DNA of 35,925 nucleotides from JBAZWV01 sp964393325 (GTDB lineage: Bacteria > Patescibacteriota > Patescibacteriia > 2-12-FULL-60-25): the NCBI GenBank assembly GCA_964393325.1, contig CAYMTE010000010.1, positions 1-35,925 of the forward strand. The letters are read 5' to 3'. A model generated the notes under the pieces. It did no database searches. It saw only the letters and a list, made by a program, of their open reading frames with translations, and had not been told where the DNA came from. The number at the start of each line of letters is the position of its first letter. Positions within the stretch are counted from its first letter, which is position 1. Shown here one piece after another: positions 1-6,055 of this stretch. A program made the translations under genes and the position numbers.

Positions 1-1071
1 ACACGGCTCGTTGCCGAAGATCTGCAGAGCCCGGTGCTCGATGCGTTGTTCGGTCGCGTCTCATCGCTCGAGACGGGAGCAGCGAGCATTGCCTCAAGCA
101 CGTCGGATCTCACGGCTCGGGTTGAAGCGATCGAATCCTTGAATCTCGCAGATCTCTTCAACGCGACGAGTAGCTTGGTGATGGAGAATCAGCCGATGAT
201 CTTGCAAGGCGGTCTCATGGTCGATTCGATTGGATCGCTCGGTGATCAGATTGCGTTCATGAATGATACGGTGTTCATCGGTCGTCCGTACTTTAACGCG
301 GACATGGGTGGAAGCGCCGTGGTCTCTGCGGGTCATCGTGCCGTGGACGTTGTGTTTGACCAGGAATATCTTGCGCAACCAATCGTAAATGCGTCTATCG
401 CATTGGATGAGCGAACGGATGCGGAGCGCGAGGCGGATCCGACGTATATCGACGGTCAGCGAGAAGATGCGGTGTTTGCCGAAAATATTCAGTACTTGAT
501 CACGAAGAAGAGCACGAAGGGTTTCACGATTCTCTTGCGATCACGAGCAGAAACGGATATTCCGTTCAACTGGACAGCGCTCGCGATCAAAGACGCGAAT
601 ATCTTCTTCTCAACCTCAACGAGTTTCTGGAACGCAGAATCAACGACGTCGTCTTCTCCAGTCATCGAAGCGCCTGTAGAGACGTCGTCAGATGGGGGAT
701 CGGGAACGCCAGCTATTCAGACGGTAGAGCCGTCGGCGGGTACAACGACGGACGCGCCATCGACGCCTGCTGATGCGTCAACAACGGATACGACGACGGA
801 TGCATCTGTCGTGGAAGCGCCAGTAGATACAGCTGTAGATGCGCCTGTGGATGCGCCTGTGGATGCGGCGACAGGGGGTGAGGCGGTAACACAGGATTCA
901 GCTCCGGCTCCGACGGAACCGGCGCCAACGTCTGAATCTTCCACGGTCACGGAGCCAGCACCGACAACAGAGACATCGGCTCCGACGGAACCGGCGCCAG
1001 CCCCGGCACCGGTAGAAACACCGTCAGAACCAGCGCCATCAGCGCCGAGCGACGGAGGCTCTTCGGGATAA
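1..1071 (+). CDS. C-terminal part of a large Pro/Thr/Ser-rich surface protein (5' truncated)
   Basis: The frame is open to the left edge of the window, so only the end of the gene is present; the GTG at 34 is internal and not a start. The visible part begins with a helical, probably coiled-coil stretch (spaced Leu/Ile/Val with Ser/Ala/Glu), followed by a folded domain of about 150 residues with many beta-type segments. The last ~130 residues are low complexity, built from Ala, Pro, Thr, Ser, Val and Asp, with short repeats such as VDAPVDA and EPAPT. Such tails are typical of secreted or cell-surface stalk regions. There is no LPXTG motif or C-terminal membrane segment. I do not recognise the folded domain. 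The gene ends with TAA 46 bp before the next start. An extracellular structural protein is likely, but the function is unknown. Confidence 0.7.
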   Translation, partial: TRLVAEDLQSPVLDALFGRVSSLETGAASIASSTSDLTARVEAIESLNLADLFNATSSLVMENQPMILQGGLMVDSIGSLGDQIAFMNDTVFIGRPYFNADMGGSAVVSAGHRAVDVVFDQEYLAQPIVNASIALDERTDAEREADPTYIDGQREDAVFAENIQYLITKKSTKGFTILLRSRAETDIPFNWTALAIKDANIFFSTSTSFWNAESTTSSSPVIEAPVETSSDGGSGTPAIQTVEPSAGTTTDAPSTPADASTTDTTTDASVVEAPVDTAVDAPVDAPVDAATGGEAVTQDSAPAPTEPAPTSESSTVTEPAPTTETSAPTEPAPAPAPVETPSEPAPSAPSDGGSSG

Positions 1072-1103
1072 AACGGTTTCGTGAAGACGTGGAGGGTGAT
1101 ACC

Positions 1104-1128
1104 ATATACCTCAACGTATGAGGTATAT
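1104..1128. repeat. Perfect 10-bp inverted repeat over promoter and start codon
   Basis: ATATACCTCA (1104-1113) and TGAGGTATAT (1119-1128) are perfect reverse complements separated by 5 nt (ACGTA). The left arm contains the -10-like TATACC (1105-1110). The start codon ATG (1118-1120) bridges spacer and right arm. If transcription starts at 1117-1118 the left arm is not in the RNA, so the palindrome would act as DNA, for example as an operator for a dimeric repressor. A hairpin in read-through mRNA that hides the start codon is the alternative. Confidence 0.6.
1105..1110 (+). promoter_or_regulatory. -10 element of leaderless promoter for the 131-aa protein
   Basis: TATACC lies 7 nt before the ATG at 1118, which puts the expected transcription start at or next to the start codon. 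No convincing -35 is seen, and there is no Shine-Dalgarno sequence. Confidence 0.45.
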
Positions 1129-1513
1129 TCGAAAACAACAGACGAACGCTGTGATCATTGCGAGTGTGGTCATAGTGATTTTGTTGTCGCTGTCGGGATA
1201 TTTCTATTATCGCGCACATCGCGTTGAGCGACAGATGCGGGAGATAAACGAGAATCCGCAGGCGATGACACAGCAGAAGACAGACGATCTTCTCGCGGAA
1301 GTTTCTCAACTCATGCTTCTTCCAACGGACGAAACGCCAACGATCGCAACGGTTTCGGATCTCGAACGGCTTCGAGGTCAGGAATTTTTTGCCAACGCCA
1401 CAGTAGGCGATAAGGTGCTGATTTATACAAAACATGCGAAAGCAATTTTGTATGATCCAGAACAAAAAAAGATTCTTGAAGTTGCACCGCTTCAGCTCGG
1501 TGGATTGAAGTGA
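1118..1513 (+). CDS. Single-pass membrane protein, paralogue of the next gene (131 aa)
   Basis: A short basic N-terminus is followed by one membrane segment (about residues 12-30), then a Glu/Gln-rich helical linker and a C-terminal module (about residues 75-127). The module reads ...PTIATVSDLERL...FFANATVGDKVLIYTKHAKAILY...ILEVAPLQ in pieces. The next gene carries a clearly related module (SIATIED..., HASVGDRLLIW, AVLYSP, ILAVLPLQ), so the two are tandem paralogues; this one lacks the LytR_C domain. The orientation predicts a cytoplasmic N-terminus and an extracytoplasmic module. ATG 1118 is chosen because a -10 box ends 7 nt upstream. The gene ends 20 bp before the chosen start of its neighbour. 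The function is unknown; a cell-envelope role is inferred from topology and neighbour. Confidence 0.75.
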   Translation: MRYIRKQQTNAVIIASVVIVILLSLSGYFYYRAHRVERQMREINENPQAMTQQKTDDLLAEVSQLMLLPTDETPTIATVSDLERLRGQEFFANATVGDKVLIYTKHAKAILYDPEQKKILEVAPLQLGGLK

Positions 1514-1519
1514 TATACT
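1511..1519 (+). promoter_or_regulatory. Extended -10 promoter before the LytR_C protein
   Basis: TGATATACT is an extended -10 element (TGn + TATACT) that overlaps the stop codon of the preceding gene. The ATG at 1534 lies 14 nt beyond the hexamer, giving a predicted leader of about 7 nt with no ribosome-binding site. Confidence 0.5.
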
Positions 1520-1533
1520 GTCAGTCGATCTAT

Positions 1534-2313
1534 ATGCCTCCACGTCGCACCTCTCCTCGTACTCGCGCTGCACAAGACACAGCTCCCGTAGAAATAGCGC
1601 ATGATACATCGATGCCTGCTACTCGTCCCGCACCATTTGCACTGATCCTTATTTGTGTTGTGCTTATCGTTGCGGCTGTCCTTGCGGTAAAGAACGTCTT
1701 GCATCGGTCTTCGACGCCAGCGTCAACGACACCGACAACGCAAACCGAGAACTTTGACACGCTTGTGTCGAATGTTGCTCGTCATATTGCGGTGAATACG
1801 ACGGAAAACCCATCTATTGCAACGATTGAAGATCCGGATGCACTGCGTTTGCAGAATTCCGTCTTCTACGCACACGCCTCGGTAGGGGATCGATTGCTGA
1901 TTTGGTCCGATAAAGCCGTGCTCTATTCTCCAACGCAAGATAAAATTCTCGCCGTGCTTCCGCTTCAGGCGGCCCCTGCTGTGACAACGAGCACGCAGTC
2001 TACGCCAGAGCCTGTAACGTCAGAAGACGTTCCGACAGTGCAGGTCCGAAATGGATCTGGAATTGCCGGTCTTGGAAAAACGGTCGCAACAAAGATCGCA
2101 GATGCGGGCATGAAAGCGTTGTCCGCTCGTGACGCAACCGTTCGGACCCCATACACGAAGACCGTTATTTTTGTCGCCTCCAGCTCCACGTATCCGACAT
2201 GGACGGCTAAGCTTCGAGAGATTACCGGTGGAGAGGTCGTGACTGAACTACCCGGTGAGGCGGATTTGAAGGGGGATATCGTGGTTGTTCTTGGCACGGG
2301 CGCCACGCCGTAA
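1534..2313 (+). CDS. Membrane-anchored LytR_C-domain protein (259 aa)
   Basis: A basic, Pro/Arg-rich cytoplasmic tail is followed by a membrane segment (about residues 29-51, rich in Leu/Ile/Val/Ala) and a Thr/Pro linker. Next comes the module shared with the preceding gene (about residues 85-145). The C-terminal LytR_C-type domain (about residues 168-257) shows the family pattern VQVRNGSGIAGLGKTVATKI...GM, then KTVIFV and a final IVVVLG strand. LytR_C domains occur at the C-terminus of LytR-CpsA-Psr proteins and alone in many Patescibacteria. Here the phosphotransferase domain is absent, so the protein probably binds or organises envelope material rather than catalysing ligation. The frame extends to a GTG at 1510 overlapping the previous gene, but the extended -10 at 1511-1519 makes ATG 1534 the better start. 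It is followed by a hairpin at 2337-2361. Confidence 0.8.
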   Translation: MPPRRTSPRTRAAQDTAPVEIAHDTSMPATRPAPFALILICVVLIVAAVLAVKNVLHRSSTPASTTPTTQTENFDTLVSNVARHIAVNTTENPSIATIEDPDALRLQNSVFYAHASVGDRLLIWSDKAVLYSPTQDKILAVLPLQAAPAVTTSTQSTPEPVTSEDVPTVQVRNGSGIAGLGKTVATKIADAGMKALSARDATVRTPYTKTVIFVASSSTYPTWTAKLREITGGEVVTELPGEADLKGDIVVVLGTGATP

Positions 2314-2336
2314 GATCACTTGTAGATGAACGAGGG

Positions 2337-2368
2337 AAACGATAGGCTATGCCTATCGTTTTGGTTTT
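2337..2368 (+). terminator. Hairpin plus T-rich tail, abutting the next start codon
   Basis: AAACGATAGGC (2337-2347), loop TAT, and GCCTATCGTTT (2351-2361) form an 11-bp stem followed by a T-rich stretch running into the ATG at 2369. This looks like an intrinsic terminator for the LytR_C gene. The right arm also contains TATCGT 9 nt before ATG 2369, so the palindrome may double as a promoter or operator for the next gene. Confidence 0.6.
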
Positions 2369-3619
2369 ATGCGCATCATTACCGACATCCATCTGCATTC
2401 AAAGTGGTCTCGTGCCTGCTCGAAAGACCTGACGCTGCCAACTATTGCAGCAGCATGCGAGCGAAAGGGTATTCAACTCGTCGGAACATCGGATGCGTTT
2501 CACCCGGCATGGCGAAAAGACATTGGGGAACTCCTGGAGGACGCTGGAGAAGGGGTCTTTGGCCTCAAAAACAACCCGTCACTGACACGGTTCCTTTTAT
2601 CGACGGAGATTTCTTGTATCTATAAGCGTGCAGATAAGGTGCGTCGCGTCCATCATCTTCTCTTGTTTCCGCATCTTCAGGCACTCGACCGGATGATCGC
2701 GTCGCTTGTACAGCGCGGGTGCAATATCAAAAGTGACGGTCGTCCGATCGTTGGCATTGATTCCGAAGAGCTCATGCGGCTTCTGCTTGATGCGGATCCA
2801 GAATGTCTCCTGATTCCTGCGCATGCCTGGACGCCGTGGTTTGCGATTTTCGGATCGCAATCCGGTTTTGATTCTCTTGATGCGTGTTTCGGCGAATTCG
2901 CGTCGCAGATCTACGCAATCGAGACAGGGTTATCTTCCGATCCGCTCATGAATTGGCGATTGTCTGCGCTTGATCGTGTGTTTCTCGTTTCAAATTCAGA
3001 CGCACATTCGCCGGAGAACCTTGGACGTGAAGCAAACGTGTTTGAGATGGAACGACCATCGTATCGCGAATTCCGTCGTATTCTTGTTGAGCATGATACG
3101 TCGCGGTTCCTCGAAACGATTGAATTTTTTCCGGAAGAAGGAAAATATCATGCGGATGGACATCGCGCGTGCGAGTTCTGGTGCGAGCCGGAAGAAACGA
3201 AGCGACGAAAGGGAATCTGTCCGACATGTGGGAAACCACTTACGATTGGTGTGCTGCATCGCGTTTCGGAATTAGCAGATCGACCACCGCGTCCGGATCG
3301 TCCACCGGGATCTGTTCCGTTCCGTTCGATTGTTCCACTCGCAGAAATTATTGCATCAGTTGTGGAAACATCTGCAAAGAGCAAGCGTGTGAAAAAAGAA
3401 TTAGATCGATTACGCGAAGGGGGATGGAGTGAATTTTCTCTTTTGCTCGATGTGGGTGAAGAAGAATTATCGCGTATAACTTCTCCCGAAATTGTTGCGG
3501 CGATTCTTGCCGTTCGACGCGGCGAGGTGGATCTTCAGCCGGGATATGATGGAGAATATGGCGTCATCCGACCGCGAGGAAACGTGAAAAAACCTCAACA
3601 ACACGCGCTGTTTACGTAA
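2369..3619 (+). CDS. EndoQ-like PHP-domain protein, putative damage-specific endonuclease (416 aa)
   Basis: The N-terminal PHP phosphoesterase fold carries the metal ligands DIHLHS (Asp6, His8, His10), then GTSDAFHP, a Glu in LLSTEIS, His in PAHAWTPWF and Asp/His in VSNSDAHSPENLGRE. A zinc-binding insertion follows, with CEFWC and CPTCGKP, four cysteines in two pairs. The C-terminal segment ends with GYDGEYG. This order matches the TIGR00375/endonuclease Q family, whose characterised members cut DNA 5' of deaminated bases (uracil, hypoxanthine) and abasic sites. Length is close to the archaeal enzyme. The activity here is inferred from the family. It sits alone between a hairpin upstream and a terminator downstream. 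ATG 2369 is the only good start, since the PHP motif begins at residue 6; no Shine-Dalgarno sequence is present. Confidence 0.85.
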   Translation: MRIITDIHLHSKWSRACSKDLTLPTIAAACERKGIQLVGTSDAFHPAWRKDIGELLEDAGEGVFGLKNNPSLTRFLLSTEISCIYKRADKVRRVHHLLLFPHLQALDRMIASLVQRGCNIKSDGRPIVGIDSEELMRLLLDADPECLLIPAHAWTPWFAIFGSQSGFDSLDACFGEFASQIYAIETGLSSDPLMNWRLSALDRVFLVSNSDAHSPENLGREANVFEMERPSYREFRRILVEHDTSRFLETIEFFPEEGKYHADGHRACEFWCEPEETKRRKGICPTCGKPLTIGVLHRVSELADRPPRPDRPPGSVPFRSIVPLAEIIASVVETSAKSKRVKKELDRLREGGWSEFSLLLDVGEEELSRITSPEIVAAILAVRRGEVDLQPGYDGEYGVIRPRGNVKKPQQHALFT

Positions 3620-3620
3620 A

Positions 3621-3648
3621 AAATCCCCGTCACGAGTGACAGGGATTT
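3621..3648. terminator. Bidirectional terminator between convergent genes
   Basis: AAATCCC...GTCA, loop CGAG, TGAC...GGGATTT form a stem with one C/A mismatch directly after the TAA of the EndoQ-like gene. A T-rich tract (about 3654-3661) follows on the plus strand, and an A-run before it serves the minus strand, where the micro-operon ends at 3663. Confidence 0.75.
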
Positions 3649-3662
3649 CCTCCTATTTTTTA

Positions 3663-3743
3663 CTAGGCCTTCTTCTTCTTTGTAGCCTTCTTCTTCTTTT
3701 TCGGAGCTGCCTTCTTCTTCGTTGCTTTCTTCTTCATTGCCAT
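3663..3743 (-). CDS. 26-aa Lys/Ala-rich histone-tail-like peptide
   Basis: The peptide starts MAMKKKATKKKAAP and continues with Lys runs separated by Ala and Thr: 16 Lys of 26 residues, no acidic residue, one Pro. This composition resembles the C-terminal tails of bacterial histone H1-like (HU/AlgP/Hc1) proteins, so nucleic-acid binding is a reasonable guess. A strong Shine-Dalgarno AAGGAG (plus-strand 3754-3759) lies 10 nt before the ATG and sits inside the preceding tiny gene, whose stop is 5 nt upstream. The stop TAG (3663-3665) is followed at once by TAA. The gene is too short for ordinary gene finding; the ribosome-binding site, spacing and terminator support it. It could instead be a ribosome-associated peptide. 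Confidence 0.65.
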   Translation of the reverse strand: MAMKKKATKKKAAPKKKKKATKKKKA

Positions 3744-3748
3744 GGAAA

Positions 3749-3835
3749 TCACTCTCCTTTCTTTTTAGTCGCCCCGATGAACTCGAGGTCGATGCTCGTG
3801 AGCGCGCTCTTCGGAAACGTCGTCTCGACGATCAC
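3749..3835 (-). CDS. 28-aa leaderless small protein, first gene of a micro-operon
   Basis: The frame GTG (3835-3833) to TGA (3751-3749) encodes MIVETTFPKSALTSIDLEF then IGATKKKGE. Codons are those favoured in this window (ATC, GTC, GAG, ACG, CTC), which argues for a real gene. The GTG lies 6 nt after an extended -10 TGCTATGCT, so the mRNA should begin at the start codon. The end of the coding sequence contains the Shine-Dalgarno of the Lys/Ala peptide gene, 5 nt downstream, which suggests translational coupling. No homology is recognised; it could be a true small protein or a leader peptide controlling the downstream gene. Confidence 0.5.
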   Translation of the reverse strand: MIVETTFPKSALTSIDLEFIGATKKKGE

Positions 3836-3841
3836 GAGAAT

Positions 3842-3867
3842 AGCATAGCACATTTTTTTTCCGTCAA
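3842..3867 (-). promoter_or_regulatory. Promoter of the 28-aa/26-aa micro-operon
   Basis: On the minus strand TTGACG (plus-strand 3862-3867) precedes the extended -10 TGCTATGCT (3842-3850). The spacer of 14 nt is short, so the extended -10 probably matters most. An overlapping TATTCT with a 19-nt spacer is the alternative. The predicted transcription start coincides with the GTG at 3835. Confidence 0.5.
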
Positions 3868-3869
3868 GA

Positions 3870-3897
3870 AGAAAAAACGCGTGTCAAGATGACGCGA
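3870..3897 (-). terminator. Weak terminator overlapping the end of the cyclase-like gene
   Basis: On the minus strand CGCGTCA...TGACACGCG folds with a 2-nt bulge and is followed by TTTTTT. It overlaps the stop codon of the cyclase-like gene and ends just before the -35 of the micro-operon. Confidence 0.4.
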
Positions 3898-4519
3898 GTT
3901 TGAATACGCTGATCGTCACGCCACTTACGGTGACAGGAAATGGTGTGAAGGAATATTGTTTTGACGAAATTTTTTTCTTTGCGGCTTCTGTGAGAAGAAT
4001 TTCTCCTTTCTCGGCAACGTCTTCTCCGAGTTTTGATGCAAGATTGAGTTCGTTGCCATACATATCATCGCAGGCAAGAAGAATTTTTCCATGACCGATG
4101 CCGATCGAAACGTGCACATCGCTTTCATCTGCAGTCACGAGGTTGGCAACATTGAGGTCGTGATGGATGTCGATTGCGGCAGCGAGGGCGTGATCCGGTT
4201 TATCGAATACGGCAAAGCAATTATCAGCTTCGAACTTCACGATCGCTCCGCGGTGCCGTTCGATGGCGGGGCCAACGAATCTTCGCATGCGACGGATCAT
4301 GGCGAGATAATGGATGATGCCATAGCGCTGGACGACGCGCGAAAAACCAGACATATCGAGCACGAAGATCGTTTTTTCTTTTTCAAACGTCTTCTTAATT
4401 TTTGCGTCGATCGTTTTTAAGCGTTCCGGGTGCTCAATGCGTGTATCAAGAAGACGATCGAGATCTGCGCAGGAGGGGAACTTGGCAAGAGGGTGTTTGC
4501 GCGGCAGCTTTTGGTGCAT
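3884..4519 (-). CDS. Class III adenylate/guanylate cyclase-like protein (211 aa)
   Basis: A basic N-terminal segment of ~45 residues is followed by a class III cyclase fold. FVLDMSGFS carries the first metal-binding Asp. VKFEADNCFAVFD carries the Lys and second Asp, matching the canonical K-T-x-G-D strand. SIGIGHGKILL is the next strand, and MYGNELNLASKLGE corresponds to the family's G-x-x-V-N-x-A-x-R-L. The transition-state Asn is present, but the usual Arg is Lys. Metal binding is therefore likely, while cyclase activity and the choice of ATP or GTP are uncertain; class III cyclases make cAMP or cGMP. No sensor or membrane domain is present. The frame stays open upstream of ATG 4519 to about 4797 without an ATG, GTG or TTG, so the true start is less sure than elsewhere. 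No Shine-Dalgarno is seen. Confidence 0.75.
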   Translation of the reverse strand: MHQKLPRKHPLAKFPSCADLDRLLDTRIEHPERLKTIDAKIKKTFEKEKTIFVLDMSGFSRVVQRYGIIHYLAMIRRMRRFVGPAIERHRGAIVKFEADNCFAVFDKPDHALAAAIDIHHDLNVANLVTADESDVHVSIGIGHGKILLACDDMYGNELNLASKLGEDVAEKGEILLTEAAKKKISSKQYSFTPFPVTVSGVTISVFKLASS

Positions 4520-4817
4520 ACGAAGGCTATCTTCGCACGGCGCCTGAAAAAGGTGAAGTCTGTTGTTGCCTCGGATACGGCAATAAAAGACAGTATTTTG
4601 ACAAGAAACTTCGGCTTCGTGATGTGTATTTTTACGACGCTTCTTTCTCCTTTTGGCCGGGAATACCCTCGTATTACAAGGTATCGAGGGTGAATATTTG
4701 ACAAAACCCCCAATTTTTGCTAGATTAGTAGTGGAAATAACGTGCGAAGGTCCGTCCGCAGTCGGGGAAGTGGGTCATGCGCAAACGGTTTCCTGTTAAT
4801 TCGTTAGTTTGAAACGC
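4520..4817. other. Intergenic region between cyclase-like and RRM genes
   Basis: About 300 bp hold the sigma70-type promoter for the RRM gene (4698-4726), a 7-bp inverted repeat ACCCTCG/CGAGGGT (4665-4671 and 4685-4691) just before its -35, and an ~85-nt transcribed leader. Short open frames on both strands here have no convincing start or composition. I see no terminator. Confidence 0.5.
4698..4726 (+). promoter_or_regulatory. Sigma70-type promoter of the RRM protein gene
   Basis: TTGACA (4698-4703), a 17-nt spacer, and TAGATT (4721-4726). The predicted start near 4733 leaves a leader of about 85 nt before ATG 4818, unusually long for this window, so post-transcriptional control of the RNA-binding protein's own mRNA is possible. 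Confidence 0.7.
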
Positions 4818-5090
4818 ATGCCTACAAAGCTTTTTGTCGGTGGCATCCCGTACCGCACAACGGACGAGGAGCTCCGCCAATTGTTCTCCCAGGCTGGCGA
4901 GGTTGTCTCCGTGTTCATTCCGATGGACCGTGAGACACAGCGCCCGCGCGGCTTCGCCTTCGTTGAGATGGCGGATGACGAGTCTGCGGACAAGGCGATC
5001 TCGATGTTCGACGGCTCAGATATGGGCGGTCGCAAGATCGCGGTCAACAAGGCCCGCCCGATGGAAGAGCGCCCACCGCGCCGCTTCTAA
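4818..5090 (+). CDS. Single-RRM RNA-binding protein (90 aa)
   Basis: The protein is one RNA recognition motif plus a short basic tail. RNP2 is LFVGGI (residues 4-9) and RNP1 is RGFAFVEM (about residues 44-51), both with the aromatic residues that stack on RNA. The tail ends RPMEERPPRRF. Bacterial proteins of this size and layout (cyanobacterial Rbp-type and many CPR proteins) bind single-stranded RNA and are often cold-induced; cold regulation is not shown here. The frame begins at TTG 4809, but ATG 4818 puts RNP2 in the usual place. There is no Shine-Dalgarno sequence. The gene is monocistronic, with its own promoter and a strong terminator. Confidence 0.93.
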   Translation: MPTKLFVGGIPYRTTDEELRQLFSQAGEVVSVFIPMDRETQRPRGFAFVEMADDESADKAISMFDGSDMGGRKIAVNKARPMEERPPRRF

Positions 5091-5103
5091 TGAGGTGATA
5101 GCC

Positions 5104-5141
5104 AAAACGCCCCGATGTAGAAATACGTCGGGGTGTTTTTT
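5104..5141 (+). terminator. Intrinsic terminator after the RRM gene
   Basis: ACGCCCCGA and TCGGGGTGT (with a G-U pair) form a stem extended by GTA/TAC around a GAAA loop, followed by TTTTTT. The T-run overlaps the stop codon of the convergent mutY-like gene (5140-5142). Confidence 0.85.
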
Positions 5142-6051
5142 ATGTCCGAGGCAGTGTTAGTATTCCTCGCGCATCACGCGTGATGAGTCCATCGCGTACC
5201 AGACGATCAATCATGGCGTCTTTCCACGCTTCATCCTGGATTGGGTCAAAGTCAGGATCAATATTCGTGCCGATACGCCGACGATCGATGTATCCTTCCT
5301 CGCGAACACGCGCAAGAATGCGCCCGCGATAAATGCGATCAGGATAGGGTTTTTCGTTGTGGCGTTTTTCACGAACTGCGGACGTCGGTTTTGTTGGCAC
5401 GGTTCCGTTCAAGAACCGGGGGGCGGCTTTGCAGGAAGAACGTAGCGGGCATGTATCGCACAATGGGCGACGGGATGTGCAGATCGCTGACCCGAGATCC
5501 ATGAAGGCTTGCGGGATGTGCCAATGCGCGCCTGTTTTGGGAGTTAATCGCTCAAGGGCAAGGCGAATACGCGAATCATCCGTTGGTCGCGGGTGCGGAA
5601 TCCCTTGCATGAGACGTCCGACGACGCGTCGAACGTTTGTATCGATCACGATCGCGCGTGTGTGATTTGCGAATTCTGTGAGCGCGGCAGCCATATACGG
5701 TCCGACACCCTTGAGTTGTCGCCATTCGCGTTCGGTCGTCGGTTCTCCGTGCTCGACGACGGTGCGCGCCGCTTCTCGTGCCTGAAGCGCACGTCGGTTG
5801 TAGCCAAGACCGGCCCATGCATGGAGCAGATCTGCCGTTGACGCGCTTGCAAGGCGTTTCCAGGTCGGGAAACGACGCATCCATGCGGTAAATTTCGGGA
5901 TGACACGCGGCACCTGCGTCTGTTGGAGCATGAGTTCCGACACGAACACGCGATAGGCGTTTGGCGCGTGGCCTCCTGTCTTTTCACGCCACGGAAGGGA
6001 CCGGCCATGACGTCGGTACCAGGCAAGAAGTCGCGAGATTCGAGCGTCCAT
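5140..6051 (-). CDS. mutY: MutY-type A/G-specific adenine glycosylase (303 aa)
   Basis: This is a base-excision repair enzyme of the HhH-GPD superfamily; MutY removes adenine opposite 8-oxoguanine. Visible features are SELMLQQTQV with the catalytic Glu39, the helix-hairpin-helix LKGVGPYMAAAL (about 113-124), the catalytic Asp137 in VIDTNVRR, and a complete [4Fe-4S] ligand set C-x6-C-x2-C-x5-C (Cys191, 198, 201, 207). The position that is Lys in the bifunctional EndoIII lyases is Tyr119, so a monofunctional glycosylase is expected. The last ~90 residues do not look like the NUDIX-like 8-oxoG recognition domain; they resemble a small winged-helix segment. The substrate could therefore differ from classical MutY. 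ATG 6051 is preferred over an upstream TTG. The start lies 4 nt after the stop of the upstream gene, so the two probably form an operon. Confidence 0.85.
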   Translation of the reverse strand: MDARISRLLAWYRRHGRSLPWREKTGGHAPNAYRVFVSELMLQQTQVPRVIPKFTAWMRRFPTWKRLASASTADLLHAWAGLGYNRRALQAREAARTVVEHGEPTTEREWRQLKGVGPYMAAALTEFANHTRAIVIDTNVRRVVGRLMQGIPHPRPTDDSRIRLALERLTPKTGAHWHIPQAFMDLGSAICTSRRPLCDTCPLRSSCKAAPRFLNGTVPTKPTSAVREKRHNEKPYPDRIYRGRILARVREEGYIDRRRIGTNIDPDFDPIQDEAWKDAMIDRLVRDGLITRDARGILTLPRT

Positions 6052-6055
6052 GAAA

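Noticed and set aside
713..1040. Coding repeats near the end of the first protein as a DNA repeat array
   Set aside because: The repeats follow codons of a Pro/Ala/Thr/Val low-complexity tail and are explained by the protein.
947..1609. 220-codon minus-strand frame over the first three genes
   Set aside because: Composition is non-protein-like and it lies opposite real genes.
3636..3848. 70-codon plus-strand frame, very Leu-rich
   Set aside because: It is the antisense reading of the Lys-rich micro-operon; the minus-strand signals are much better.
4417..4713. Minus-strand 98-codon frame upstream of the cyclase-like gene
   Set aside because: It starts at a TTG without promoter or Shine-Dalgarno and overlaps the cyclase-like gene; kept only as a note on the uncertain cyclase start.
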